This document shows, piece by piece, positions 1 to 6,677 of a stretch of 21,766 bases of DNA (the stretch's first letter is position 1; every line of letters begins with the position of its first letter). The position numbers and the translations under genes were made by a program. Origin of the DNA: a virus. The DNA is taken from positions 1-21,766 of the IMG/VR virus record IMGVR_UViG_3300009136_000041; one strand, given 5' to 3'. Under the pieces are notes generated by a model. It saw only the letters and a program-made list of their open reading frames with translations, was not told the DNA's origin and ran no database searches.

Positions 1-135
1 GGTAACGCTAGAGTTATGTTTTCCCCTGCCCGACATAATGGCGCTATAGGAATACGTGAAGTAGTGAATGATGCACAAAGAGACAATAACGATCTTTTAC
101 CCGTAAGAATTTGCAGCTCTGGATGGTGCGGATAA
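1..135 (+). CDS. Partial gene, C-terminal 44 residues, function unknown
   Basis: An open frame enters from the left edge in frame 1 and stops at TAA 133-135. The visible tail ends ICSSGWCG, with two cysteines close to the end and a fairly polar, basic body. I do not recognise the family. It lies just before the lysis genes, where T7-like phages often have fibre or accessory genes, so a virion appendage protein is possible. This is inferred only from position. The reading frame at the window start would be continuous with the open frame at the window end if the two ends were joined (see findings). Confidence 0.5.
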   Translation, partial: GNARVMFSPARHNGAIGIREVVNDAQRDNNDLLPVRICSSGWCG

Positions 136-211
136 GAACGATAACAAAGAGTTAATGAGCAAGCGTAGCGTAGCCTCTTTAACGAGGTGTTATTAATTAT
201 AAGGGCGTTAA

Positions 212-394
212 ATGATTAAGGTAATATTCACTAAGGGCGGCTTATTGCCGCGATTCCCAATTCAATACTATGTTAAAACCGATAACTATAGGATAGCTGA
301 GGAAAAGGCCAAGCAGCAATTTGATAAAGACAAACCGAATAATAATCGATACAATCAGACTTTAATGGTCGTAATTAACCCTATAGAGCCTTAA
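212..394 (+). CDS. Small hypothetical protein (60 aa)
   Basis: This is a short ORF starting at ATG 212 with a good Shine-Dalgarno sequence (AAGGG, 201-205, six bases before the start). It ends two bases before the endolysin gene. The protein is basic and polar with an N-terminal beta-like stretch (MIKVIFTKGG) and a lysine and asparagine-rich centre. It has no signal peptide or membrane segment. The RBS and tight spacing support it as a real gene translated together with the lysis genes. No family is recognised. Confidence 0.6.
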   Translation: MIKVIFTKGGLLPRFPIQYYVKTDNYRIAEEKAKQQFDKDKPNNNRYNQTLMVVINPIEP

Positions 395-396
395 GC

Positions 397-777
397 ATGA
401 TTAGCACTAGAAACTTTAGCCCGATTACAGATAAGAAGATTCTTTGTACTTGCGGCCATGAGGATTGTGATCAGAGAAGCGTTAGCCAAGAAGTGTTAAA
501 TATGGCTCAATCTGCTAGGGATGCTCTAGGTTTTGGCTTGATTGTTACCAGTGGTGGAAGATGCCCCAAGCATCCTAATGAGATTCATAGGTCTGTACCT
601 GCTGACCACCAGCGGGGGCGCGGTATAGATATCAGTATCACTGGGGCAACTAGGGGCAATGTTGTTAGGGCTGGCTTAGATGCAGGCTTTAACGCCATAG
701 GCATTGCTTCAACCTTTGTGCATTGGGGTCATAGACCTGAGTTGCCTGATGATTATACGATTATGTGGGTTTACTAA
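397..777 (+). CDS. Endolysin, M15A-type zinc D-Ala-D-Ala peptidase
   Basis: A 126-residue peptidoglycan peptidase of the M15A type common in phage lysis cassettes; it would cut peptide cross-links in the host wall at the end of infection. An N-terminal cysteine cluster (C17, C19, C24) is followed by the SGGRCP motif (R55). The zinc-site pattern HxxGxGxD gives H71 and D78, and FVHWGH supplies the third ligand H109. The protein ends DYTIMWVY, close to the usual MWTY-like ending of phage members. There is no signal peptide, so export would need the adjacent holin. The stop overlaps the start of the next gene (TAATG at 775-779). The SD sequence is weak (AGAG around 385). The family call is firm from the motifs; the exact bond cut is inferred from the family. 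Confidence 0.9.
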   Translation: MISTRNFSPITDKKILCTCGHEDCDQRSVSQEVLNMAQSARDALGFGLIVTSGGRCPKHPNEIHRSVPADHQRGRGIDISITGATRGNVVRAGLDAGFNAIGIASTFVHWGHRPELPDDYTIMWVY

Positions 778-1157
778 TGTCGGGGATACTGGCTAAGATA
801 TTCGGGGCTGGCGATGTTATTCAATCGGGTGTTGACTTAATAGACAGCCTGCATACCTCGACTGAGGAAGAAATACAGGCCAAGAGCAAAGCTAAAACGG
901 ATTTATTAAGCGCGTATGCCCCATTCAAGATAGCGCAGCGATACCTGGCAATGATGTTTACGCTTACTTATTTGATAAGCTTTTTTATATGTCTGATAAA
1001 TATTCTTATTGCTGATGACTTTACAAAGCTTGATATTACTAATCTATTGAGTGAGTTCTATATCGGTGAGATAATGCTAACTATTGTTGCTTTTTACTTC
1101 GCCGGCGGTGCTGTTGAAGGCGTAGTTAACCGCGTTAAAGCAAAGAAGGAGGCATAG
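777..1157 (+). CDS. Putative holin, GTA/3TM-holin type
   Basis: This 126-residue protein probably forms the membrane lesions that let the endolysin reach the wall. It has an amphipathic N-terminal helix (about 3-25), a charged linker, a long hydrophobic stretch (about 57-78) and a second one (about 95-112). The tail is basic and ends KAKKEA. YAPFKIAQRYLAMM before the first membrane segment and YFAGGAVEGVV near the end resemble the 3TM holin family of gene-transfer-agent release. I start it at ATG 777, which overlaps the endolysin stop as TAATG. An in-frame GTG at 765 would add four residues. Only two membrane spans are clear, so holin is the best fit but not proven. Confidence 0.75.
   Translation: MSGILAKIFGAGDVIQSGVDLIDSLHTSTEEEIQAKSKAKTDLLSAYAPFKIAQRYLAMMFTLTYLISFFICLINILIADDFTKLDITNLLSEFYIGEIMLTIVAFYFAGGAVEGVVNRVKAKKEA
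1146..1152 (+). promoter_or_regulatory. Strong ribosome binding site (AAGGAGG)
   Basis: A full consensus AAGGAGG lies seven bases before GTG 1160. It settles the GTG as the start of the membrane coiled-coil gene and is the strongest SD sequence I found in the window. Confidence 0.85.
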
Positions 1158-1159
1158 CC

Positions 1160-1780
1160 GTGGCTGCAGTAAAAACATCACCGTCTGAGCCTGAGTTAAC
1201 AGCACTATGGAATCATACCCATAGCCACGGCGAGAAAATATCCAACCTTGAAAAGATAGCGGCTAGACTTGAAACGGGGCAAGATAGCTTAGAGGGCAAG
1301 ATAGACACAGGCTTTGCAGCTTTGCAGTCTGATCTGCAAAGGTCAGTTAAGCCGCCACTTAATGTTATTGGCGTAGCTACGCTGTCGATAGTTATTCTCA
1401 GTGGCTTCGGCGCCGTGCTCACATATATGATAGGGCAAAGCGGCGCGGCGATGGAGAGGGAGACAGATTTAAGATTTGAAGCGGTTAGGTCTAGCGCGGT
1501 TATAGCCACCAAAGCACTAAAACAAGAGATAGCAGATGTAAATCACACTATTGACAACATGAACAAGAGAATGATTATTGATGATCAGCGCGAACAGCAG
1601 GATATGTATGACAAAGGCGTTTTAGTCTCAAAGTTTAAAGGGTTAGAGCAAAACTTTTACCATTTAGATGATCACCTGCATATAAAAGACAGGCGCAACG
1701 AGGATTATAGGCTAAGAATAAAGGAGCGCCTAAGCGTCTTAGAAACAGACGCAGAAATAGGCAGACACAAATCAAATTAA
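1160..1780 (+). CDS. Single-pass membrane protein with coiled coils, lysis module
   Basis: A 206-residue protein starting at GTG with a consensus SD sequence. It has a polar N-terminal helical part (about 20-62), one strong hydrophobic segment (about 66-92, PLNVIGVATLSIVIL onward) and a long charged C-terminal helical part (about 98-200) likely to form a coiled coil. It follows the holin by two bases and is the last gene before the terminator at 1833. I do not recognise a named family. Its position and membrane-plus-coil layout suggest a spanin-like or other lysis-accessory role. No lipobox or separate o-spanin gene is visible, so this remains inference. Superinfection-exclusion proteins can look similar. 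Confidence 0.7.
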   Translation: MAAVKTSPSEPELTALWNHTHSHGEKISNLEKIAARLETGQDSLEGKIDTGFAALQSDLQRSVKPPLNVIGVATLSIVILSGFGAVLTYMIGQSGAAMERETDLRFEAVRSSAVIATKALKQEIADVNHTIDNMNKRMIIDDQREQQDMYDKGVLVSKFKGLEQNFYHLDDHLHIKDRRNEDYRLRIKERLSVLETDAEIGRHKSN

Positions 1781-1781
1781 A

Positions 1782-1856
1782 GAATTCCGTCTCGGAATAG
1801 CTACGGCTTTAACTGGACTTGGCTGTAGCATTGCCCCTTAATTGGGGCTTTTTTTT
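1782..1856 (+). ncRNA. Candidate structured RNA: three hairpins ending in a terminator
   Basis: Three hairpins follow each other almost without gaps. The first pairs 1784-1789 with 1793-1798 (six perfect pairs, loop TCT). The second pairs 1800-1808 with 1821-1829 (nine pairs, two of them G-T). The third pairs 1833-1837 with 1844-1848 and is followed by eight T. It could be a small RNA released from the 3' end of the lysis transcript, or a compound terminator. The pairing is seen directly; the function is inference. Confidence 0.45.
1833..1856 (+). terminator. Intrinsic terminator after the lysis genes
   Basis: A GCCCC/GGGGC stem with a six-base loop (TTAATT) is followed directly by eight T. 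This is a standard Rho-independent terminator and separates the lysis operon from the packaging operon. Confidence 0.88.
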
Positions 1857-1883
1857 GTCAATTTATAATTCGCTCGAATATAG

Positions 1884-1892
1884 TGCTATAAT
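1884..1892 (+). promoter_or_regulatory. Extended -10 promoter for the packaging operon
   Basis: TGCTATAAT is a perfect extended -10 element of the sigma70 type, about 28 bases after the terminator and about 90 bases before the next gene. No good -35 lies at the usual distance, which is allowed for extended -10 promoters. Transcription would start near 1898-1900. Confidence 0.65.
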
Positions 1893-1898
1893 AACGGC

Positions 1899-1918
1899 AG
1901 GTATTTTCCCGGATACCT
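1899..1918 (+). promoter_or_regulatory. Leader hairpin 1
   Basis: AGGTAT (1899-1904) pairs with ATACCT (1913-1918) around an eight-base loop. It sits at the expected transcription start, so the transcript would begin with a 5' stem. That could protect it from 5' decay, or the palindrome could be an operator in DNA form. Confidence 0.45.
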
Positions 1919-1924
1919 ATCAAT

Positions 1925-1958
1925 TATGGGGCTTAAATATCGGTGTTTAAGCCCCATA
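1925..1958 (+). promoter_or_regulatory. Leader hairpin 2, perfect 13-bp inverted repeat
   Basis: Bases 1925-1937 pair perfectly with 1946-1958 around the loop TATCGGTG. No T run follows, so it is not a normal terminator. It stands twelve bases before the SD sequence GGGAG (1970-1974) of the next gene. It could be an mRNA-stabilising or RNase III-processed stem, or a protein-binding operator. Confidence 0.6.
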
Positions 1959-1980
1959 TCTAAAGGGATGGGAGTAAAAC

Positions 1981-2289
1981 ATGCAGAATACTAAAGGCTC
2001 ATTAGCTCAACAATTGGCAGAAGCTAAAGCTAACGAAGAGAAAGAGAAAGCTCTAAACGGTATGATCGATGCAGCAGCTAAGTGCCTGGTAGACGGTAAC
2101 AGCAAACAGGCTGCACAAGCCATTCAAGAATTAGCATACTATTGCAAGCAGTCACAAGAACTATTTACTCATGTCCGTAAAATGGTTATAAGTATTGCAG
2201 TAGCTCAATCAGATGAATTGTTTATATTAGAAAAACTTAAAATAGCAGAAGAGGACTTACGTGATGCAAGAAGAAAAATCATCCAGTAA
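1981..2289 (+). CDS. Hypothetical helical protein (102 aa), first gene of packaging operon
   Basis: It starts at ATG 1981 with GGGAG six bases upstream. The protein is almost entirely helix-forming, rich in alanine, glutamate, lysine and glutamine, with two cysteines (in AAKCLV and YYCKQS), and has no membrane segment. It is the first gene after the promoter and double hairpin, so it would be the gene most directly controlled by that leader. It overlaps the next gene by 26 bases. No family is recognised. Confidence 0.75.
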   Translation: MQNTKGSLAQQLAEAKANEEKEKALNGMIDAAAKCLVDGNSKQAAQAIQELAYYCKQSQELFTHVRKMVISIAVAQSDELFILEKLKIAEEDLRDARRKIIQ

Positions 2290-2488
2290 AAAGCCAGAGA
2301 CTAAGCCAAAGGCAGCACCTAAGCCAAAGGCAGCACCTAAGCCAGAGATGGCAACAAAGGCCGATATTGAACGCCTAGAGGCTGCATTAAGCAAAGTGGC
2401 GGTAATGGCTGGACAAGGTAACATCTTGGCTGAGTATGGTATTAAGCGGTGGGTTCCATCTGCTAAAGATACGAAGAGACAGTGGTAA
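2264..2488 (+). CDS. Small Lys/Pro-rich protein with tandem repeat (74 aa)
   Basis: The N-terminal part is a flexible, basic, lysine-proline-alanine tract made of PKAAPK repeats. It is followed by a short predicted helix (ATKADIERLEAALSKVAVM) and a tail ending KDTKRQW. I place the start at ATG 2264; an adjoining GTG at 2261 is equally close to the SD sequence GAGG (2251-2254). The start lies inside the end of the previous gene, so translation is probably coupled. The flexible basic arm could bind nucleic acid, but no family is recognised. Confidence 0.65.
   Translation: MQEEKSSSKKPETKPKAAPKPKAAPKPEMATKADIERLEAALSKVAVMAGQGNILAEYGIKRWVPSAKDTKRQW
2291..2347 (+). repeat. 18-bp tandem repeat coding Lys-Pro-Lys-Ala-Ala-Pro
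   Basis: Two identical 18-base units (2303-2320 and 2321-2338) are flanked by partial copies at 2291-2302 and 2339-2347. The unit is a multiple of three, so gain or loss of a copy keeps the frame. This suggests slipped-strand length variation. Confidence 0.85.
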
Positions 2489-2492
2489 GCTA

Positions 2493-2744
2493 ATGATTAA
2501 TTTTATTGTTTTTAAAGATGATGATGGTGTAGGTGTTAAGGCTGGGGATCAGAAGCAGTACATAACAGGCGAGATATTAGAAGCCATGGAGTCTGATTAT
2601 GAAGAATTAGCCTCTAAGGTCAAATGCTTAGAGTCTGAAAACGCTAAACTTAGCTTAATGCTGGCCGATATTATCGCAGATGATAAAGGTAAAGATTTAA
2701 AATTGAGTTTAATTGAGGCTATTTTATCTCATGGCTGCAACTAG
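2493..2744 (+). CDS. Hypothetical protein (83 aa)
   Basis: The start is placed at ATG 2493, five bases after the previous stop. The frame is open further upstream, but that part overlaps the previous gene and encodes unlikely sequence. An N-terminal beta-like part (MINFIVFKDDDGVGV) is followed by a helical segment with heptad-like leucines (about 40-75), suggesting a small coiled coil. The SD sequence is weak. The last 14 bases overlap the next gene. The function is unknown; position suggests a packaging accessory. Confidence 0.65.
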   Translation: MINFIVFKDDDGVGVKAGDQKQYITGEILEAMESDYEELASKVKCLESENAKLSLMLADIIADDKGKDLKLSLIEAILSHGCN

Positions 2745-3042
2745 AGCGCAACAAAACAAATCAATACGGCAAGAGGCTCTTAGAGAGCAGTTATCTGCTC
2801 AGGGTCATGTGCAGCAAGCAGTTGTTATAATTGATAAATTGACCGATCTAAGTGTAGATTTAGACTCTTTACATATCCAAAGGCTTAATATTGCTATGGG
2901 TGGTCACTTCAAGCTCATTAATAAATACTTACCTGAGCTTAAAGCGAGTGAGATGTCATTAATCGATGAAGATGGCCGTACTACTGGCTTTAAGGTAGAG
3001 TTTACTAATGATAAAAGAGATAGCGATACCTCAGAAGTTTAG
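2731..3042 (+). CDS. Putative terminase small subunit (103 aa)
   Basis: A small, mostly helical protein directly before the large terminase gene, overlapping it by 35 bases. Its pattern (RQEALREQLSAQG near the start, then LHIQRLNIAM and KLINKYLPELKASEM) resembles small proteins annotated as terminase small subunits in podoviruses, where the NKYLP segment is typical. A small subunit would recognise phage DNA and load the large subunit. No classic helix-turn-helix is obvious and the protein is short, so the call leans on gene order. I use ATG 2731; a TTG at 2713 would add six residues. Confidence 0.55.
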   Translation: MAATRAQQNKSIRQEALREQLSAQGHVQQAVVIIDKLTDLSVDLDSLHIQRLNIAMGGHFKLINKYLPELKASEMSLIDEDGRTTGFKVEFTNDKRDSDTSEV

Positions 3043-4261
3043 TGGATTCTCTGAGCCGCATAGATACAAAGTAGCTTATGGCGGTCGTGGTAGCGGCAAA
3101 TCATGGTCTATAGCTACGTTATTAATACTTAAAGCGTTATCCTCTCCTGCACGTATCCTCTGCGCTAGGGAGATACAGAAGTCTATTATCGACTCATGCT
3201 TACAATTACTATCTGATGCTATCTATCGGTTAGGTGTTGAAGATCAATTCGATATTCAATCAACACAGATACTAGGCAAGAATGGCTCTAGGTTCTTATT
3301 TGAAGGGCTGCGATCTAATATCTCTAAGATAAAAAGCATGGAAGGAATTGATATAGTCTGGTGTGAGGAAGCCGACCAGGTATCAGCAACATCATGGAAT
3401 ACTTTGATACCTACCATTCGTAAGGAAGGCTCTGAGATATGGGTATCGTTTAATCCATCTGATGAAATGGATGATACTTATCAAAGATTTGTTTCTAACC
3501 CTCCAGAAGATTGCTATGCCGTAAAGGTTAATTATTGTGATAACCAATGGTTTCCTGAAGAGTTAGAGAAAGAACGGCTGGCAATGAAAGCCCAAAGCGA
3601 TACGCTTTACCGCCATATATGGGAAGGTGAACCAATTGCTAATAGAGATGGGGCTTACTGGGCTAAGTACATCAAACAGGATCAAGTAGCTAGGATACCG
3701 ATAGAGGCAAGACACCCGGTCAATACCTACTGGGATTTGGGTGTCAGTGATTCTACTGCAATATGGTTTGTTCAAACTGTAGCTAATGAGATTAGGGTGG
3801 TTAACTGCTATGAAAATCACGGCGAAGGTCTTGCTCATTATATTAATTATATCCATGATTGGCGCGATTCTAATCAAGCGGTTATGGGTAGCCACTATGC
3901 ACCGCATGATATTGCTGTGCGCGAGTTGGGAACGGGCAAGAGTAGGCTTGAAACTGCAAGAACTATGGGTATTGTTTTCCAAGTAGCTCCAAACGTATCC
4001 ATTGACGATGGGATACAAGCAGTCAGGGCTATCATGCCTAGGTGCTGGTTTAATCAAGACCATTGTAAGGATGGACTAAGGGCGCTTAGATCGTATCGTA
4101 AAGAGTTTGACGATAAGAAAGGCGTGTATAAGCCTAGACCGTTGCATGATTGGGCTAGTCATTATGCTGATGCCTTTAGATACTTTGCTTTATGTCATAG
4201 AGATGTGTCTAATAATTGGTCACAGCCAGTAACAGCGCAGCAATGGAGCCCTTTTGACTGA
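3008..4261 (+). CDS. terL: Terminase large subunit (ATPase and nuclease)
   Basis: The 417-residue packaging motor of the phage. The ATPase part has Walker A GGRGSGKS (25-32), Walker B IDIVWCEEAD (114-123) with the catalytic glutamate at 120 or 121, and a coupling motif SFNPSD (147-152). The nuclease part has YWDLGVSD (D243), APHDIAVRE (D301) and HYADAFRY (D388), the three acidic metal ligands of the RNase H-like fold. Length and motifs fit the Terminase_3 group used by many podoviruses and siphoviruses. The first ATG used here lies inside the putative small subunit gene. The stop overlaps the next start by eight bases. All key residues are present, so it should be active. Confidence 0.95.
   Translation: MIKEIAIPQKFSGFSEPHRYKVAYGGRGSGKSWSIATLLILKALSSPARILCAREIQKSIIDSCLQLLSDAIYRLGVEDQFDIQSTQILGKNGSRFLFEGLRSNISKIKSMEGIDIVWCEEADQVSATSWNTLIPTIRKEGSEIWVSFNPSDEMDDTYQRFVSNPPEDCYAVKVNYCDNQWFPEELEKERLAMKAQSDTLYRHIWEGEPIANRDGAYWAKYIKQDQVARIPIEARHPVNTYWDLGVSDSTAIWFVQTVANEIRVVNCYENHGEGLAHYINYIHDWRDSNQAVMGSHYAPHDIAVRELGTGKSRLETARTMGIVFQVAPNVSIDDGIQAVRAIMPRCWFNQDHCKDGLRALRSYRKEFDDKKGVYKPRPLHDWASHYADAFRYFALCHRDVSNNWSQPVTAQQWSPFD
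4245..4248 (+). promoter_or_regulatory. RBS deciding a TTG start
   Basis: GGAG lies five bases before TTG 4254 and inside the end of the large terminase gene. It supports the TTG as the start of the following gene. Confidence 0.6.
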
Positions 4262-4670
4262 TAACAACGACAAAGCTATAAGAGTCTGGTACATAGTCTT
4301 ATGTGAGTCTAAGGCTAGACATTGGGCTATTAACTGGATGACTAACGGCCATTGCTATGCTGCTAGAAGATCGCCGGCTGGCACTATGTGGTCTATTGTT
4401 GATCCTACTACCAGCATTGTTGAAGTATCGACCTATCCTGTTGCAGTACTGCCTAACCCTCAAGACTATAGCGAGTACGCTACCAAGGTGATTAGGTGCG
4501 TAGTTGATCCACAAGTTGATGGAAAATTCAAGGTTAGGTTTGGGCTTTTAACTTGTGTTACCATTATGAAAGCGTTGTTATCCCTGAGTGGGTGGCGCAT
4601 TGTATCTCCTGATCAACTGGGGAATCATCTTATTAATAGCGGTATTGGTAAAGAAGTGTGGAGTAAGTAA
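4254..4670 (+). CDS. Conserved packaging-region protein, candidate permuted papain-like (NlpC/P60-like) fold
   Basis: A 138-residue protein starting at TTG with GGAG upstream, between the large terminase and the portal. I recognise the pattern from phage proteins in the same location: an aromatic N-terminus (VWYIVL), a GHC motif with H33, an aspartate in SIVDP (D50) and, near the C-terminus, TCVTIMKALL with C101 before SPDQLGNHL. The order His, Asp, then Cys at the head of a helix is that of circularly permuted NlpC/P60 or LRAT-like enzymes. That suggests a cysteine hydrolase or a derived inactive fold. This is inference from motif order only; the residues are seen directly. Its role could be in head maturation or wall processing. 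Confidence 0.6.
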   Translation: MTDNNDKAIRVWYIVLCESKARHWAINWMTNGHCYAARRSPAGTMWSIVDPTTSIVEVSTYPVAVLPNPQDYSEYATKVIRCVVDPQVDGKFKVRFGLLTCVTIMKALLSLSGWRIVSPDQLGNHLINSGIGKEVWSK

Positions 4671-4876
4671 TGGCGCAACAATTAAACAAACTAGGTGGTG
4701 GGTTGTTGGGCAAAATTGGCTTACCTGATCCAATCTCTGATACTGCAGACTTTGCTGATTCAGAAGATAAACGGCTGAAGGCTGAGAGAAACAAGCTTAA
4801 CGCTGCTAACAAAAGCGCAGTAGATAGCGAGAACGCTAAACATAGTTCAACTAAATCCAAAAGCTTACTGGGGTAA
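4670..4876 (+). CDS. Small hypothetical protein before the portal (68 aa)
   Basis: It starts at ATG 4670, overlapping the previous stop as TAATG. A glycine-rich, weakly hydrophobic N-terminus (LNKLGGGLLGKIGLP) is followed by a charged helix (about 30-60) with many lysines and aspartates. There are no cysteines and no membrane span long enough to count. It is probably a minor virion or assembly factor by position. The family is not recognised. Confidence 0.6.
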   Translation: MAQQLNKLGGGLLGKIGLPDPISDTADFADSEDKRLKAERNKLNAANKSAVDSENAKHSSTKSKSLLG

Positions 4877-4879
4877 TTT

Positions 4880-5128
4880 ATGGGCAGTATATTAGATATG
4901 GGCGCAGAAAAGCGAGCCAAGAAACAGGCAGCCATGCAGCAAGAGCAGTTAGATAAGCAGAAGCAGAAAGAAGATTTACGAGCTGCTGAGGCTGAAGATG
5001 AAGTATCAAGGCGTAAAGGTATCGCCGCTAAGGGTGGATCAAAAGCATCATTATTGGCTACAAGTGAAGCCGGCGTGACTGCTGCTGCATCTATGAAGCC
5101 AGCACTATCTAAATCAATGGGCGGTTAA
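4880..5128 (+). CDS. Small helical pre-portal protein (82 aa)
   Basis: A basic helical protein with a long Lys/Gln/Glu-rich helix (about 9-45) and a C-terminal RRKGIAAKGGSKASLLATSEAG-like segment. Short proteins with this ending (a Gly-Arg or Gly-Ser stretch followed by a leucine, threonine and serine run) are common just before portal genes in podoviruses. The function is not known; a minor structural or head-completion role is possible. The start follows the previous stop by three bases and has only a weak SD sequence (GGGG, 4870-4873). Confidence 0.65.
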   Translation: MGSILDMGAEKRAKKQAAMQQEQLDKQKQKEDLRAAEAEDEVSRRKGIAAKGGSKASLLATSEAGVTAAASMKPALSKSMGG

Positions 5129-5129
5129 T

Positions 5130-6677
5130 ATGTCATTAGCAGACTTAGGAACGGTTACGGACTTACTAAAACGGTTTAAGTCTGCAACAAAGGAATATGA
5201 AAGCTTCAGATCGATTCACCAAGAAACTTATGATTTTGTAGCACCTACCCGCGAAACATTTAGGTTTCATTCTCCAGGCCAAGAAAAGAATAGGCATGTA
5301 TTCGACTCAACGGCTGTAACAGCATTAGAGCAATTCGCCTCACGCATCAAAGGTTCTACTATTCCATCGTGGAAAGAATGGGCTGTGTTGGTAGCTGGCT
5401 CAAGTATCCCTGATGATTCTAAGGAAGAAATCAATAAGGACTTAGAGGAAGGCACAAAGAAATTCTTTGATGCACTTAATCACTCTAATTTCGACACTGA
5501 GATTAACCCGGCTTTAGTTGATATGGGTATAGGTACAGGCGCCATCATCATTGATGAGGGTGAGTTTAATAGCGGTGACACGTTTAACTTTACTAACGTA
5601 CCTTTATCAGAGTTATACCCTGAAAAGCCAGCACAAGGGCGCATACGCTCAGCATGGCGTAAGCATAAAGTTATTGTAAGTAAGATTGAGCAGATATGGC
5701 CTGGCGCTAAGTTAGGCGAGCAGCTAGAGAAGATTGCCAAAAAAGATCCATTTGCCGAAGTAGATATTTTAAATGGTCAATTATTTAATGCTAAAGATGG
5801 TCTTTACTACAACGTCATTATCTATGAAGCAGGCAAGCAGCTTATATTTGATCAAGCGTTCAAATCACAGCGATTTATTGTATTCCGCTGGCACGTTGTA
5901 AGCGGTGAGACGTATGGTCGTGGTGTGGCAATGCAAACCTTGCCTGATGTTAGAACGCTTAATAAGATTGTTGAGTTTAAGCTTCAGTCATTGGCTTTGG
6001 CTGTTGGTGGTGTTTATACCGGTGTAAACGATGGGATATTCAATCCTAATACGGTACGAATTGCCCCTAAGACTATTATTCCCGTTGCTAGTAACAACGA
6101 TCAAAACCCCACACTTAGACCATTAGCTCAGGGAGGTGACCCCGCATCTGTAGAGTTCTCTATTAGAGAATTGCAAGAGAAGATAAATAAGGCGTTCTTT
6201 GCTAATCCGTTGGGCGATGTTACCGATCCGGTGCGGTCTGCTACTGAGAACATGATCAGACAGCAAGAGATGCTTAAGCAGGCGGGAGCCTCACTTGGTC
6301 GCTTAAAGTCTGAGCTTATCGAGCCATTGCTAGAGGCTGGCTTAGATATATTAACTGGCTTAGGTGAATTCCCTGATGTGCAGATAGATGGCCGTCAGAT
6401 AACCATTAAGCATAGCTCACCATTAGCTAAGGCTGAGGATATAGAGGACTTCCAGAATATCCTAACATGGGCACAATCTAATATTGGCTTAGTTGGTCAA
6501 GAGGTCTTCATGGGAACGGCTAAGGTTGAAGACTTCCCTAAAGTGACCGGCGATATGTTAGGAATCCCCGCGGCATTGATTCGATCGAAAGAAGAGGTAG
6601 ATGCTATCGGTAAGGTCGCAGCACAAGCAGCACAACAAGGATTAGGCGGAGGCGCACCAGTTGAGCAACCCGTATGA
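5130..6677 (+). CDS. Portal protein (T7 gp8-like head-tail connector)
   Basis: The 515-residue protein would form the dodecameric ring at the head vertex, the channel for packaging and exit of DNA. Its pattern fits the podovirus head-tail connector family (T7 gp8 type). It has an N-terminal helix with FRSIHQETYDFVAPT, the segment FDSTAVTALEQFASRIKGS (58-76), the conserved GETYGRG (259-265) followed by LPDVRTLNKI, and a glycine and alanine-rich C-terminus. The length is typical. It starts one base after the previous stop and overlaps the next gene by 17 bases. The head-side neighbours (scaffold, capsid) agree with this call. Confidence 0.92.
   Translation: MSLADLGTVTDLLKRFKSATKEYESFRSIHQETYDFVAPTRETFRFHSPGQEKNRHVFDSTAVTALEQFASRIKGSTIPSWKEWAVLVAGSSIPDDSKEEINKDLEEGTKKFFDALNHSNFDTEINPALVDMGIGTGAIIIDEGEFNSGDTFNFTNVPLSELYPEKPAQGRIRSAWRKHKVIVSKIEQIWPGAKLGEQLEKIAKKDPFAEVDILNGQLFNAKDGLYYNVIIYEAGKQLIFDQAFKSQRFIVFRWHVVSGETYGRGVAMQTLPDVRTLNKIVEFKLQSLALAVGGVYTGVNDGIFNPNTVRIAPKTIIPVASNNDQNPTLRPLAQGGDPASVEFSIRELQEKINKAFFANPLGDVTDPVRSATENMIRQQEMLKQAGASLGRLKSELIEPLLEAGLDILTGLGEFPDVQIDGRQITIKHSSPLAKAEDIEDFQNILTWAQSNIGLVGQEVFMGTAKVEDFPKVTGDMLGIPAALIRSKEEVDAIGKVAAQAAQQGLGGGAPVEQPV
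6648..6652 (+). promoter_or_regulatory. RBS for a TTG start inside the portal gene
   Basis: GGAGG lies eight bases before TTG 6661, within the last codons of the portal gene. It supports the TTG start of the next gene. Confidence 0.65.

Noticed and set aside
136-211. Possible terminator or promoter in the gap before the first small gene
   Set aside because: AAAGAG/CTCTTT can pair only across a long loop with no T run, and the AT-rich stretch lacks a paired -35/-10; only the RBS AAGGG at 201-205 is supported.
765-776. GTG at 765 as the holin start
   Set aside because: ATG 777 overlaps the endolysin stop as TAATG, the common arrangement in this operon; no SD sequence favours the GTG.
3563-4063. 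166-residue ORF on the minus strand inside the large terminase gene
   Set aside because: It lies wholly within a gene with full catalytic motifs on the other strand and has no family pattern; a shadow frame.
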